From the NCBI GenBank assembly GCA_949128115.1, contig OX421964.1:39052177-39116176 (forward strand): a stretch of 64,000 bases of DNA, read 5' to 3'. Source of the DNA: Anaspis maculata (lineage: Eukaryota; Arthropoda; Insecta; Coleoptera; Scraptiidae). The position numbers and the translations under genes were made by a program. Positions within the stretch are counted from its first letter, which is position 1; the number at the start of each line of letters is the position of its first letter. This document shows, in pieces, positions 46,401-55,229 of this stretch. The notes below the pieces were generated by a model. That model was not told the DNA's origin and did not search any database. It worked only from the letters and a program-made list of their open reading frames with translations.

Positions 46401-48140
46401 GACACAAACTCGGGCACAAATATATAAAAGAAAAATTGTGGCGTGAAACCTAGGTACATGTATTTTGATGGTACTCAAAACCGTGCACGTTTTCTTTTTT
46501 TCTTGATAATCTTGCCTCCGACCTTGCTTTGGTGCAACTCAAGCTCATGCAGACTGCAGATGGATTCATAACTCTGAAATCAAGCTGATACGTGTCCACC
46601 GTCCAGTAGTCACGATTTTTCCTCTCTCCCTTGGACTGGTACACCCATCGGTGATCAAGTTTTTCCATTTCGTCTTGAGATAAGCACCGGGCTCCTTCCT
46701 AGCAAAACCTAACGTCACATTTTCATGCTGAGTCAATGCTGACACTTTGAAAACAGCGGTCAATCGCTAAAAGTTGGCGGGGATTCAACTTTTTGCGAAT
46801 ATTCGCTGAAAGTTGGACATTTTTGACAGGAAATCGATCCAGCGGTATATCGCCCGTGCGGACTAGCTTTTAAGGGTGGAAATGTCATAGCTACCATGTT
46901 CTGATGGAACTTGAAAAGACAATCCGCCGTTGTGAGGGAGGTTAAGCGATGACACCGGTCGCGGTGCGAAATATTTACGATCGCAAATACTGCACCTACC
47001 TGGTTTCATATAACCACATTTTTGACGTTCATGTTCTGCAGCCCCCTGAGACTTAAGCCATAGTGCTTTCTGGGGACTGGTAAACAGAACTTGTTTTTTT
47101 TTCTATTTTTCAATAAGGTTCTGAAGGGGCTTCGGAGCCAAAACTTTACGTGCCTACGTTCCTGGATAATTGCCGAGAAAGTATTGTGGTGCCACAACGG
47201 TTGGGTAGCAGTTTACCCCAGCCAGAAATATCCCGGCAATAATATTCGACTCAAAAATACCCCCGGCCAAAAATATCCCCCCCAACTATATCCCATCCAA
47301 AAATACCCCGGTGATAAAATACCCCAGGCCAAAGATATCCACACCAATAATATTCCAGCCAAAAATATCCCCAAGCACAATATTCCAATTCGAAAAGATC
47401 TCAGCAAATACTTAATATCCCAGCTTTTTCGTGTCCAAGTTATTTCTTGAATCAAAAATTGGTGATAGGGCCAGAAGTTACCGCCCTATGAGCGTACCTG
47501 ACGAGGTTCATGTGCATTCTTGCATTCTACAGCTTTTCGTGTCCAGGTTTTTTCGAATAAAAAGTCGGTGGTGGGGTATTTTATTTTTAGATAGGATATG
47601 ATTGGTGGGGGTATTTTTGACATGGGATTTTTTGTCGCGGGATATTTTTGACTTGAATATTTTGGGCGGAGATATTTTGTCGCCACAACAGATTTTTTCG
47701 TCAGGTCTGCCTTTTCATTCTCTTGAAAATTGTAATTTTTGAACTTTTGAGATGTATACTTACCTACTTTGAAAAGTATAATTATATAAATAAAACTATG
47801 AATGAAAATTCCAGACAAAGTTCGTGTGAATGAAGCGACCATCGTCGAAAGCGAAGTGTTTGTCTACAACCTGGGCACCATGTTCTACATTGACAAAGTC
47901 CTCTTCACGACCTCAGGAAGTCTGCCACCCACCAGCACTGAAGCCATCGTCACCGAAAAACCCAACAATTCCTTCACGACGGTGCCAGACAGCGAATCTG
48001 TGCCCGAAGAGATAGCCGAAGCCGCCGGTTCTCTGCCGGACGTGCTCTTCGCCGACGGTGCAGCAGCCACAACTGACGAATCGGCTCAGCCCACATCCGA
48101 AATGAAGCCCACCACAACTCAAAACGCCACAATTAAATGA
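33854..48140 (+). CDS. Secreted FAS1 (fasciclin) domain adhesion protein, 3' part of gene
   Basis: Four exons, 33854-34465, 42207-42416, 42537-43022 and 47815-48140, all joined by phase-1 introns with GT/AG borders. The joins are seamless (LQN-G-EEYTVF; KKT-P-NLSVNG; RRTK-D-KVRV) and give 543 residues before TGA. Three FAS1 domains are visible: the C-terminal part of one (residues 1-107, FTILAP and DHVLLGS boxes), a full one (about 172-300, YTVFVPTDHAF and INHFVSG) and a full one (about 330-475, YTFFVPTDTAF and LNHFVKG). The architecture resembles TGFBI/midline-fasciclin proteins that bind matrix and integrins. A Ser-run/Thr-rich linker separates domains 1 and 2. The C-terminus is Thr/Glu-rich, with no hydrophobic GPI signal and no RGD. 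There are several N-glycosylation sequons. The signal peptide and earlier exons were not found in the window. The introns (7.7 and 4.8 kb) are full of mobile elements. Confidence 0.92.
34500..35320. repeat. Opposed 16-bp minisatellite arrays, locus 2
   Basis: Left array 34500-34850: units such as AATGTTCGTAGCTTAG and AAAGTTCTTAGCTTAG (16, sometimes 17 bp, core TAGCTTAGAA). Right array about 35065-35320: the inverted form, e.g. GCTATGGACATTCTAA and GCTACGAACCATTCTAA. The 210-bp middle holds a diverged direct repeat (CTCAGCAATTTGGCACACC at about 34903; CTCAACAATTTTGCACACC at about 35007). The left array starts 34 bp after the exon A donor. Same unit length and opposed layout as loci 1 and 3, with unrelated unit sequence. 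Confidence 0.9.
35925..36470. mobile_element. Palindromic element, about 545 bp
   Basis: The arms mirror around about 36190: GTCATCCTGCCCAGCATCGA / CGATACTATCTGGGATGACG, and AATTGAAGGGAATCAAATTC / GAATTCAATTCCCTTCAATT. A third, direct relative of one arm lies at 35690-35920 (TGCGATACATCAAAT..GAGAATCAAAT). Non-coding; probably a foldback MITE family with internal duplication. Confidence 0.65.
36565..37247. mobile_element. TA-target element, GGGTCCTTGCATGA ends
   Basis: Left end GGGTCCTTGCATGATTTT and right end AATTCATGCAAGGACCC, with TA at 36563-36564 and 37248-37249. The ends are inverted for about 20 bp only; the 683-bp body is not palindromic and contains no transposase. A non-autonomous Tc1/mariner-type element is the simplest reading. 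Confidence 0.65.
38505..39094. mobile_element. CAGGGTGTTTCGGTGACC palindromic MITE, complete copy
   Basis: Left end CAGGGTGTTTCGGTGACCTT (TA at 38503-38504); right end AAGGTCACTGGAATATCCTG (TA at 39095-39096). The arms share TGCATAATACTTTGATAGG, ATTCCTCTCA and the GAGTTATAGCCCCTCAAAG block in inverted sense. A second, one-armed copy lies at 41477-41815. Non-coding. Confidence 0.75.
39239..39781 (+). repeat. 198-bp tandem repeat ending in the conserved hairpin tail
   Basis: GTATGCATGTATCTGGAACA at 39298 recurs at 39496 as GTATGCATGTATCTAGAAAG, and TCGATGTAGAAGTTCA recurs at the same spacing. The unit is about 198 bp in 2 copies. After 39600 comes an AAAACCGATACCGCTACGAC stretch and then the tail at 39714-39781: ACGGACAGACGGACGGACAT, AGCGTATTTCCTACGAAAAT, GTGCTAAAAAG. 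The same tail closes the unrelated 270-bp array at 10 kb. Confidence 0.65.
40846..41153. mobile_element. MITE, TTAAGGA family, copy 2
   Basis: An almost perfect 308-bp palindrome. TTAAGGACGGAGTTGAATTG is mirrored by CAATTCAACTCTGTCCTTGA, and TCGAAAGCTACAAGGATG by CATCCTTGTAGCTCTCGA, around CATTTCCAAAGTC/ATTTTGGAAATG. It is much better conserved than the copy at 1815-2118. Confidence 0.8.
41190..41370. mobile_element. Palindromic MITE, GGCCGCTCTAT ends
   Basis: The left arm has GGCCGCTCTATAAAATGCGC, CAACGCAGCCGCAA and AATTGGCTCGTAA; the right arm has TTTTACGAGCCAATCAGAAA, CGTTGCGGCTACG and TTTTCATAGAGCGGCC. The symmetric core repeats GCGTTGCG. Non-coding, about 180 bp. Confidence 0.7.
41477..41815. 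mobile_element. CAGGGTGTTTCGGTGACC MITE, one-armed copy
   Basis: Starts CAGGGTGTTTCGGTGACCTT after TATA and follows the complete copy at 38505-39094 (its right arm, inverted) through GAGTTACAACCCCTCAAAGG, CAAGAACTGTCAAAGGTA and AACACGAACGTGTCTAG, then loses similarity near CAACATAATCGCAATTTCC. The opposite end is missing, so it is truncated. Confidence 0.65.
42207..42416 (+). CDS. FAS1 gene exon B
   Basis: Acceptor TTTCCAG|GCGAAGAG; donor ACTC|GTAGGT keeps phase 1 (an alternative GT four bases later would break the frame). Encodes the FAS1 core EEYTVFVPTDHAFQRW, ESVIINHFVSGRLKQD and VKTLGGREIVFKKT. Confidence 0.9.
42537..43022 (+). CDS. FAS1 gene exon C
   Basis: Acceptor TTCCGCAG|CC, donor AAAG|GTGAG. 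Finishes one domain (NLSVNGAMVVKGDTP, NIMFIGEVLFV) and begins the next (RFTHITRFLNLADL, YTFFVPTDTAFEELG, LQILLNHFVKGRL, LKTLGNKTISIRRTK). A short exon-B-to-C intron (120 bp) contrasts with its multi-kilobase neighbours. Confidence 0.92.
44694..44834. mobile_element. TA-target palindromic MITE, copy 1
   Basis: Left ATGGTGCGATTCTCTGAAAA, right TTTTTTACAGAATAGCACTA. The inner arms share ACATTCCATAAAGGCTCTGT / ACAGAGCGTTTATGGAATGT. TA lies at 44692-44693 and 44835-44836; the right TA is also the left target base pair of the big palindrome that follows. The second copy is at 53171-53312. Confidence 0.7.
44837..46870. mobile_element. 2.03-kb near-perfect palindrome (two 1-kb arms), TA target
   Basis: Left tip AAAGCTAGTCCGCACGGGCG; the right tip is its exact reverse complement; TA at 44835-44836 and 46871-46872. 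The centre is near 45854 (AAGCTT). Each arm is itself bounded by opposed copies of the tip: the inner ends read CGCCCGTGCGGACTAAGCTT and its mirror. So the structure looks like two 1-kb elements head to head. The arms match almost base for base. Each arm carries the same about 100-codon frame (44944-45255 on +; 46450-46763 on -), containing KEPGAYLKTKW and DYWTVDTYQLDFRV, which I do not recognise. Confidence 0.88.
47211..47695. repeat. Opposed approx. 16-bp minisatellite arrays, locus 3
   Basis: Left array 47211-47412: degenerate units such as CGGCCAAAAATATCCC and AGCCAAAAATATCCCC (14-17 bp). Right array about 47565-47695: the inverted type, GGTGGGGGTATTTTTG and CGCGGGATATTTTTGA. The middle has a diverged direct repeat (CAGCTTTTTCGTGTCCAAG at about 47421; CAGCTTTTCGTGTCCAGG at about 47529). 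The layout (arrays opposed, short direct repeat between) is the same as locus 2. Confidence 0.85.
47815..48140 (+). CDS. FAS1 gene last exon D
   Basis: Acceptor AATTCCAG|ACAAAG. Ends the last FAS1 domain (VNEATIVESEVFVYNLGTMF, YIDKVLF), then about 75 residues rich in Thr, Ser, Glu and Ala, and stops at TGA 48138-48140. No transmembrane or GPI-type hydrophobic end, consistent with a secreted matrix protein. Confidence 0.9.
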
Positions 48141-48660
48141 AGCTCCGAATGTTCCTAATTCTGGTGAATATCTAGGGGAGGGCCTTCTTGACTGAAGACC
48201 ACGTTTTTCCACGTAGTGCTTCCCCAGCACTCACTCACCACTCCACTTTCTTGTTTCTTGTGCTATTTGCTAAGATTTTTTCAACAAAGAATTGAAAATC
48301 GTCCCCTTTTCCGTTTTAGCTGGTCACTCATTACGCGGTACTTACTCTGCAATAAGTAAAAGTACTGCATAATAAGTAGCCAGCTTCATTACATGGACGC
48401 AAAGAAGACATCTTCGCTCTTTGTCCTGTATTCTGAGCCTGTCCGATACTGAGAACACCATTCCTCTTTTCTTTCAAAATGAGACACAGAAAACTCGTAA
48501 GTATCACAAGAACTGGAAGTTATTAATAGTGATCAGTGAGTGATAAGGAACATTCTATAAAAAAAAAGTTAATTCCAGATATTCACCCTGATTCTCATTA
48601 TAAGAACAGTTTATCAGTGTGCATAAATAAAGAAAAACAGGTTCTCTGTCAAACATTGTG
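48141..48660 (+). terminator. FAS1 gene 3' UTR and polyadenylation signal
   Basis: AATAAA at 48626-48631 is followed by GTGATTGTTTATT about 25 bases on, a usual cleavage context. A later AATAAA at 49173-49178 could serve a longer transcript, which would overlap the PITHD1 3' end. Inferred from sequence only. Confidence 0.5.
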
Positions 48661-49109
48661 ATTGTTTATTAGTTTTTTCATTTTAATGTAGCTCTATTAC
48701 TAAAATTATCAACGTCATTTACAGACTATATAAACATAGGCGTTTTATATTATTTTTAGTTTTTGGTTTTGTTTTTTTTTTTATTTGACTAGGATAGAAA
48801 GTGTACAATACTATGTGTATATAGTCGTATAATGTTAATAAATTAATATTTATGTATTTAGAAATGGAGTAGTAGAAAGATATAAAAACTGACTGATCAA
48901 TGTTACAAGAAAAAAAAAAACAATTTGCAAATATTTTGCGAGTTGATTTATATTTCTATATTAATAATGAAATTATATTGAAAATCTGTTTACTTAGTAA
49001 ATAGGTATTATATGTTGTGTATTTAGAAGCTTTATATTTCGACTAACTCAAAATCTATGTTTAGTGAAAATAGAACATGAGAACATTCCATGATGTATGT
49101 TGTGTAATG

Positions 49110-49115
49110 TTTATT
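49110..49115 (-). terminator. PITHD1 polyadenylation signal candidate
   Basis: TTTATT on the + strand is AATAAA on the - strand, 114 bases beyond the PITHD1 stop. The two convergent genes have stop codons less than 1.1 kb apart. Confidence 0.4.
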
Positions 49116-49228
49116 CATTTGTATAAAAGTCAATTGTTATTTTAATACAGAATAATGTAAGATTATATTGTTAATAAACAGAATTTCTCCTCAAAAAACC
49201 TATCAACTTAATATCACAAATTAATTAC

Positions 49229-49959
49229 TTACTGAACTCGATGAGTGATATGGTCTTCCAAAGCGTTCTTGTGATCAGACATATTTGGCCTAGATTCGTA
49301 ATTACAAATTGTAACACCGTGATGGTGCGCCTCGCTGTATTCACCTCGCAGCCCGATATAATAAATACGCGTGGTGTCAGCTCCGAAATTCGTTGGAAAA
49401 TGCAATGTCAAATGATGAACACTATTGAACGTAACAACTCTCGTCGAGTATTCTAAAGTACCTGTGTTGTCCACGTGTAAGTCGAATTCTTGCTCAGGGG
49501 TGCAAGCGACATCGTCGAAAGTCATTGACGGGCGGTTCTTGAACCTGAAACCTACATTTCAGTACGAACAAACAACGAAACCCGGGCAGAACTCACAGCC
49601 TCACTTTGGAAGGATGAGTGTCGGAATCTTCTCCGATCACAATAATACCCTTCAGTTTGACGTTGCCAGTGAAGGGGATGTTGAAGAGAAGTTCTTGGTC
49701 GGCGTCCGACTCGACAAACTGCAAATTTTCGGTTTTGAAAACATGACTTGACAGTTCACCTAACCTCACTTACCGCTTCGAAATTTAGGCGCTCTTCCCA
49801 CGGCTTAAATACGGTCTTGCCGGACTCTTCGGTTGCTTCGTTCAAACACTCCAGGTTATCTTTGTTGATTTTGTTGAATAGGCTGTATTCAACCCCCATT
49901 TCGGGGGTGTCCCTGTGGTGTGCATGATCACCCTCACAGCATCTTCCATGCGGCGCCAT
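49229..49959 (-). CDS. PITHD1: PITH domain-containing protein 1 (complete, 3 exons)
   Basis: Exons on the - strand: 49959-49774, 49718-49597 and 49544-49229, with GT/AG borders (donors GCG|GTAAGT and CT|GTGAGT; acceptors TTTGCAG| and GTTTCAG|). The product is 207 residues, close to the usual 210. It has the family's His/Cys-rich N-terminus (CCEGDHAHH), then YSLFNKINKDNLECLNEA, VFKPWEERL, FVESDADQELLFNIPFTGNV, a PSKVRLFKNRPSMTFDD block and the strongly conserved NFGADTTRIYYIGLRGEYSE and VTICNYE. PITH domains are beta-sandwiches also found at the end of TXNL1, which binds the proteasome; PITHD1 is a cytosolic/nuclear protein implicated in proteasome interaction. It ends at HRVQ, shorter than vertebrate forms by a few residues. 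Introns are tiny (55 and 52 bp). No defects seen. Confidence 0.95.
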
Positions 49960-50447
49960 GTTTATTTTTGTTTGAAGTTTGAATTGAAGGGAGGGCTTTA
50001 GTTTAGGGATATTGATTTTGGCATGTTGGAGAAATGGGAGACACTGGTAAGCTGGGTAAGTAGCTGGTAAGCAGGAAAGGAAGTAGGGTCAGAGCGAGGG
50101 TCAGAGCTCAGTAGATCCCAGGTCAGTAGGGATCAAGGGATTGAGGATTGAGGGTATGTGCATGGGAGTGATGAATTGATGAATATAATGTGGAAACAGG
50201 GGCATCCTGAAGACTAGAAATTTGAAAAAAAAACAAAACGAGGGTGTCTGCGACCATCCCTCGGACCATCCTTTTATCATGGGCGGGGTGTAGATCATGC
50301 CAAGCTACAAAGCCCTCGACAAAGACAAAGCCAAGCAACTTCCGAAAATAAGTAGGTACCTCCGTACCTATAGGTACCTCCGTACCTATAGGTACCTACA
50401 CCTTTGCAGCGACTCGTGGGTATTCTAATTTCTAATATAATCCCGGC

Positions 50448-51476
50448 GGTAATTTTTTCAAAATGAAATTTGCACATTAAGTAAATTTGAAAAAACTGCA
50501 ATGCGAACTTCGACATGCGGTGAACTCCACGAAATATTTATTTTAGGTGCAGACATGCTGCAATTGAAAGTTTGAGAAAAAATTGGATTCACTTTTGGAG
50601 GAAAAATTTTCGGAATCAGCCCACGGTTTTCGAGTTTTCCTTTCTGGAAAAACTGCAAATTTTTCAAATTTTTATCCCTAGCTTGAACAGGTGTTTACCT
50701 TTTTATAAACGAGAGGTGACTGATCCTTGAACATTTTCAAATAATTTTTTCCCAATTCCCCGGGAATTTCCCTTTTGAAAATGTAAAACCGGCCTGCGTT
50801 ATCGAGACATGACCTAAATGATGGAGCCCTAAGTGAAGCCGATTTCATTGACAATTTTTACAATAAAATGATTTGAAAAAATCGGTTGTGTCACCCTAAG
50901 ACTTTCCCGGCTAGTATCCAGGAATATATGGAAACTTTTGTTTGTAACGTAGGTATTCACATCAGGGAGTTGGATATTTTGTCAGGAAAATTTTAATTTC
51001 CTGGGAAACTCTTAAATCTTTTTCCAAATCATCCTATTGTAAAATCGTCAATAATTGACGATTAATTAATTATTAAGGCTTCACTTTAGGCTCCATCATT
51101 TAGGTCCGGTCTCGATAACCCAGGCCGGTTTTATATTTTCAACAAGAAAATTGTCGAGAAATTGAGGAAAAAAATGCTGAAAAATATTCAAGAACCACCT
51201 TATGTATTTCTTTAAAAAAAAGGTGGAAATCTGTTCAAGGGATAAAAAGTTTGAAAATTTGCAGTTTTTCCAGAGAGAAAAGCTCGAAAACCGTCGGTCC
51301 GATTTCGAAAATTTTTCCTCTAAAAATCAATTCAATCTTTTCTCCAGCTTTCATTCCCAGCATGTCTGCACCTAAAATGAATATTTCGTGGGGCTCACTG
51401 CATGCCGAAATTTGCACTGAGTATTTTCAAGCTTTCAGAGTCTCCGAATTTCATTTTTGAAAAATTACCGTCGGGA
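50448..51476. mobile_element. Long-inverted-repeat element, about 1.03 kb
   Basis: The outer arms CGGCGGTAATTTTTTCAAAA and TTTTTGAAAAATTACCGTCG are inverted. Symmetry continues inwards: AAATATTTATTTTAGGTGCA / CACCTAAAATGAATATTTCG, CTCGAAAACCG blocks, AAAACCGGCCTGCGTTATCG / CGATAACCCAGGCCGGTTTT, and GATGGAGCCCTAAGTGAAGC / GCTTCACTTTAGGCTCCATC. The spacer is near 50950. The arms are visibly diverged, so it is older than the palindrome at 44.8 kb. Frames inside are non-coding. Confidence 0.7.
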
Positions 51477-51499
51477 AACCGAAACTGTGCTGATTTTGA

Positions 51500-52610
51500 A
51501 AATGGGTCTACACGACGCCCAATCTAATCTACTTCCGATATCAGTTTCAATTTTTCAGAAAAAGTCGATCCTCAAGCAGGAATGAATTTTTGAGTGGAGT
51601 ATTGAATCAAAAGCGAGTTGTTCTGGTCAAAACCGGGGTGAGAGGCCCTCTCTAGTGGCAACGGCCACAGGAAATTCGAAAATGCATAACGTACGACTGG
51701 AGAATAGTGGGAAACTGCAACTGCAGACTTAATTTAACTCTTCTGTTGTGTTGGTTCCTCTCAAATTTGGTTCCAATCCGACGGATAGATTTTGAATAGG
51801 TAATTGAATGGTGATGGTGAACTTTTGAACTTTGACATTTTTTTATTTTTTGACAGATGACAGATAGAGCAATACTTTCAACTGTTCTGAATACAGTTTT
51901 TCAAAGACTTTCAAATGACATATTGAAAGTCTAGTTCCGTGAGATATAGCTTCTGACATTTGTTGATAGTGTCACTTCTGTTTGACAGATGACAGCCAAA
52001 AGCCAATAGGCTCATTTCAGGGCAAACCATGTTTGCATGTCAAATTTCAAGTCAATCGGATCAACGGTTCGACAGTTATCGAGGAAGATTACAGACAGAA
52101 CCAACCATCCAGTCAAAATCGGTTTTGACAGAAACTATTACCTACATTCATTTTGTAGAGTTTCACATTACCTTCAAAATAAACCCACACACTTGAAAAT
52201 CTGTCCAGTAGAGCCGGAGCTCCAGAAGGTTTATGTCGTTATTTTGAAGAAGCCATAAAAAATCAACGAGAAATATCGATTGCCACCAAAAAAAAAAGTT
52301 CTAAGGGCTATCCCCGATCGAACAGAACAATTTTCATTCAACTATCACGAATACCACCACGGGAGCTAGTTTTTCATACCATAAGCGCCCGGACTATTAT
52401 TCAATCAATGAGAACACCAGAGCATTAGGTCTGGGAGAAATCACAATATCATGTTATTTCAAGTTGATCGGGGGCGGTTTTCTCTATGTTGGCGGCGCAA
52501 TATTCAATAGGTATAGCCTAGCCCTAGCCCAGCTTTGGGAGTGGCAGCTATGTAACAGCAAAAAAATCAGAAAGCTAGGGCGGGCGTCTAGTTTTCTAGG
52601 AGTTCGAGGA
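51500..52610. other. No gene recognised
   Basis: AT-rich sequence. Around 51960-52090 there are two TTTGACAGATGACAG-type repeats and the phrase CAAATTTCAAGTCAATCGGA, typical of dispersed insect repeats. It leads into the hairpin tail at 52611. Confidence 0.4.
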
Positions 52611-52680
52611 ACGGACGGACGGACGGACAAAGCGGCTGCAATAGCGATTTCCCATAAAGATGGAAAATGCGCTAAAAAAT
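52611..52680 (+). repeat. Conserved 3' tail with hairpin, copy 4
   Basis: ACGGACGGACGGACGGACAA, then AGCGATTTCCCATAAAGATG and GAAAATGCGCTAAAAAA. Same tail as at 10044 and 39714, here without an obvious tandem body upstream. Confidence 0.65.
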
Positions 52681-53170
52681 CAATACACATCCAGTGGTAG
52701 GTATAGATATTCCTTTCTCATAATTCTGCCATTAACATTTAACTGAAATATTTGGACCCTTGACCCTTGATAACCTCAAAAATGAAAATCGAAGAATTTT
52801 TTTAATTTTTTTCGGAGTTCCCTGGAGGGTCCCTTACAACGTACTGCAGAGCTTTTCCGCCATTTTCTGGACATCCTGTAGAGGTATGATTGGTATGAAT
52901 GAATCAACTGAGAGTAGGTACCTATACCTAAGTAGGTATACCTAGGTGTACTTACCTAACATCATAGGTGCCTCACTCCAATCACTGCATACAGCCTTTC
53001 CTTGTACCTGATAATAACTGTTGTGTAGCCTGTCAGCGGATAAATTCGAGGGGACTAAGTACGGAGAATCGGAGATCTGCACGGCTCCTCCGCCAATTGT
53101 GCAGTTGTGCTGTTTTATTCGCTCGCAGTGGTCTCCCATCGAGATTTCATTATATACTTATATCTACCTA

Positions 53171-53312
53171 ATGGTGCGATTCTCTAGGAAATAACATTCC
53201 ATAAAGGCTCTCTTACGCTGTTATTAATACCTAGACGACAGCCAGTGACCGACAGGATATTTTACATAAAAGAGCGTTTATGAAGAATGTTATTTTTCAC
53301 GGAGTCGTGTAA
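53171..53312. mobile_element. TA-target palindromic MITE, copy 2
   Basis: ATGGTGCGATTCTCTAGGAA at the left; AATGTTATTTTTCACGGAGT at the right, inverted. The same internal CATTCCATAAAGGCTCT / AGAGCGTTTATGAAGAATG pair as 44694-44834. TA at 53169-53170. The right edge is approximate. Confidence 0.6.
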
Positions 53313-53488
53313 GTACACAATTATTACTGGTCCCAATGTAATTGAAGTGTTAGCTATAACGTTTGATGATAGAGGTAGGTAGGTATAGGTACCTAGTACC
53401 TACGCAGTGAGGAAATAGGAAATAAATATACTTACCTGTACTTACGGTAAGAAAATCAAAAGCTGACTAATAATATAATTGTAACTCT

Positions 53489-53640
53489 CAGTGCCGGATC
53501 TAGGCTTTTTTTAGGGGGTGCAAAATTCAATTTTGCCGCCCCCCACCGATACGTGAGAAGCAGAGGGGGCTCTAGGGAGCGGAGGCCTCCTGTAGCGTCC
53601 CAGCTGAAATTTTTTCGATTTTAAGGGGGCTGTTCGAGAA
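53489..53640. mobile_element. hAT-like element end
   Basis: CAGTGCCGGATCTAGGCTTT followed by GGGGGTGCAAAATT and GCCGCCCCCC is a common wording for hAT MITE termini. No opposed end was located nearby, so only one end is claimed. Confidence 0.35.
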
Positions 53641-54079
53641 AAATACCTCCCTTTCTCAAAATTGTTCACAGTATGAAAACATACAAATTGCTGAAGTGCG
53701 GCAGAGTATTTGCAGACCTCAATGGTGTAGATTAAGAAGGTAATTTCCAGAAAAGGATTTTCTTGGCTTTTCAGAGTGGGGGTAGGCGAGGGGATAGGTA
53801 TTTCAAAAACAATTTTCCACTGTGCCTTTCCTCATGATATGCAAGATAGACACAAAATGGCGTTTCTTAAAACACAGTGTGGCGAGCAAAGTTTTGGAAA
53901 CACCCATCAAAGTAGGCAATTTTTGAATTCAAATTAAGACGTACGATAAGGATTTGGGAAGACACTGGTTTTTCGCTGATATTGTTACCAGCTGCGAGGC
54001 TCTCGTGCGATTCCAGTACATTTGACAGCATACCTACGCGATAATTCTAAATTGTTCCCACAGACTGGAGCTCCCAATA

Positions 54080-54520
54080 GGCGAATAGAGCACATCTGCA
54101 CAAATGGCGGAGGTTCCAGGTTTCCAGAGCATGTCGGTATATCACGCGAATATGATGGACGTTTCGAGAGCCGCCGCGAATCTAGTAGCGGCGGTCAATG
54201 TGGAATTTGCCAGAGGACTGGTGGAATGTTCCCGGATCTAACAGTCGGAGTATATAAGCACAGAGGAGCCGACCGACACACCAGTTTTAAATTCAGAACG
54301 ACAACATCGAGTAATCGGCGAAGTTGAGCTAGCGATATTCAAGTGCCGGAATAATGATTGACGTGTATTTAGTAGTAAGCAGTGATGAACAGTGTGTGTT
54401 TGAACTTTCATCTCTCTTGCCCGGTCTCGCTTTCAAAGGCCAAGGACCCGGGTTCAAATCAGCACTGGGCCAGATGGGCTTTTTCACGCGTTTTCTGGGG
54501 ACTATCGTGCGACGGGCCAT
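54080..54520 (+). other. TATA-box region and tRNA-like B box, unassigned
   Basis: TATATAAG at 54251-54258 follows a GC-rich stretch with a 45-codon open frame from ATG 54103 (contains NLVAAVNVEFARGLV). About 190 bases later GGACCCGGGTTCAAATCAGC looks like a polymerase III B box of a tRNA-derived SINE. It could be a retroelement promoter next to a SINE scrap. Neither is proven. Confidence 0.25.
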
Positions 54521-55229
54521 ATCTCCGTTAATATCCATTTTTGATATATGGTTTTTGGGTTTGTTTTAATTGTTTGATCAAGACATCATAGATCGTTATG
54601 AGACAAATGTACTTATGGAGTAAATGTATCTGATTCTACCGTGGATGTTCCTGGTTCGGTTCCTGGTCAGTCGAAGCCTTGAAAGCACCTTGAAATGGTC
54701 CGAAATCGGAATAAGTGATCTCTCGGCGACACGTTACGATTTGTTTTTGTGCTCCACTAAATCAATATTAATATGAATTATTAGATAAAAGGTCAATACA
54801 TTCTAATCTTGGTGTTGATCTTGAACCGAATCTCTAGCAGTCTCAAGCTGGATAAACTTCTTGGTTTTGTCTTCCCTCTGTTCAACTCACAGCTTACAGA
54901 AGATCACTAATATGTATTGTATAGCTAAGCTGTGAGCTAAGCTATGTAAGATTCTATATTCTATGGAAAATAGTGTCGTTCCATCGAGTAAATTATCGAG
55001 ATTAGAATCGATGACAATCCGAGTAACAAACGCAAATAAATCAGATTGGTATAGGTAGGTGTATACTTACTTATAAAAATACGCTCTTTTTAAACATATT
55101 CATTTAACATGGATAGACGGTCATCATATGAGTAGAGAGCTCACCCTCCGGTCCTCGATGGGTCTTAATTACTGGGTCATTGAACCTCACCCAAAGTCTT
55201 GGGGCTACGAGGGTGTCCACCCCAACCCC

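Larger units (their letters stand above)
43023..47814 (+). other. FAS1 intron C-D, 4.8 kb
   Basis: Holds the MITE at 44694-44834, the 2.03-kb palindrome at 44837-46870 and the opposed 16-bp arrays of locus 3. From 43110 to 44690 I see no exon. Around 44118-44175 is the motif CTGCCGAACTGTTAAACCGA ending in GACTTGAAATTTGGTATG, a wording common in dispersed insect repeats. Confidence 0.7.

Noticed and set aside
47091..47455. Overlapping frames of 80-119 codons on both strands
   Set aside because: They arise from the TATCCCC/GGGGATA-type minisatellite of locus 3.
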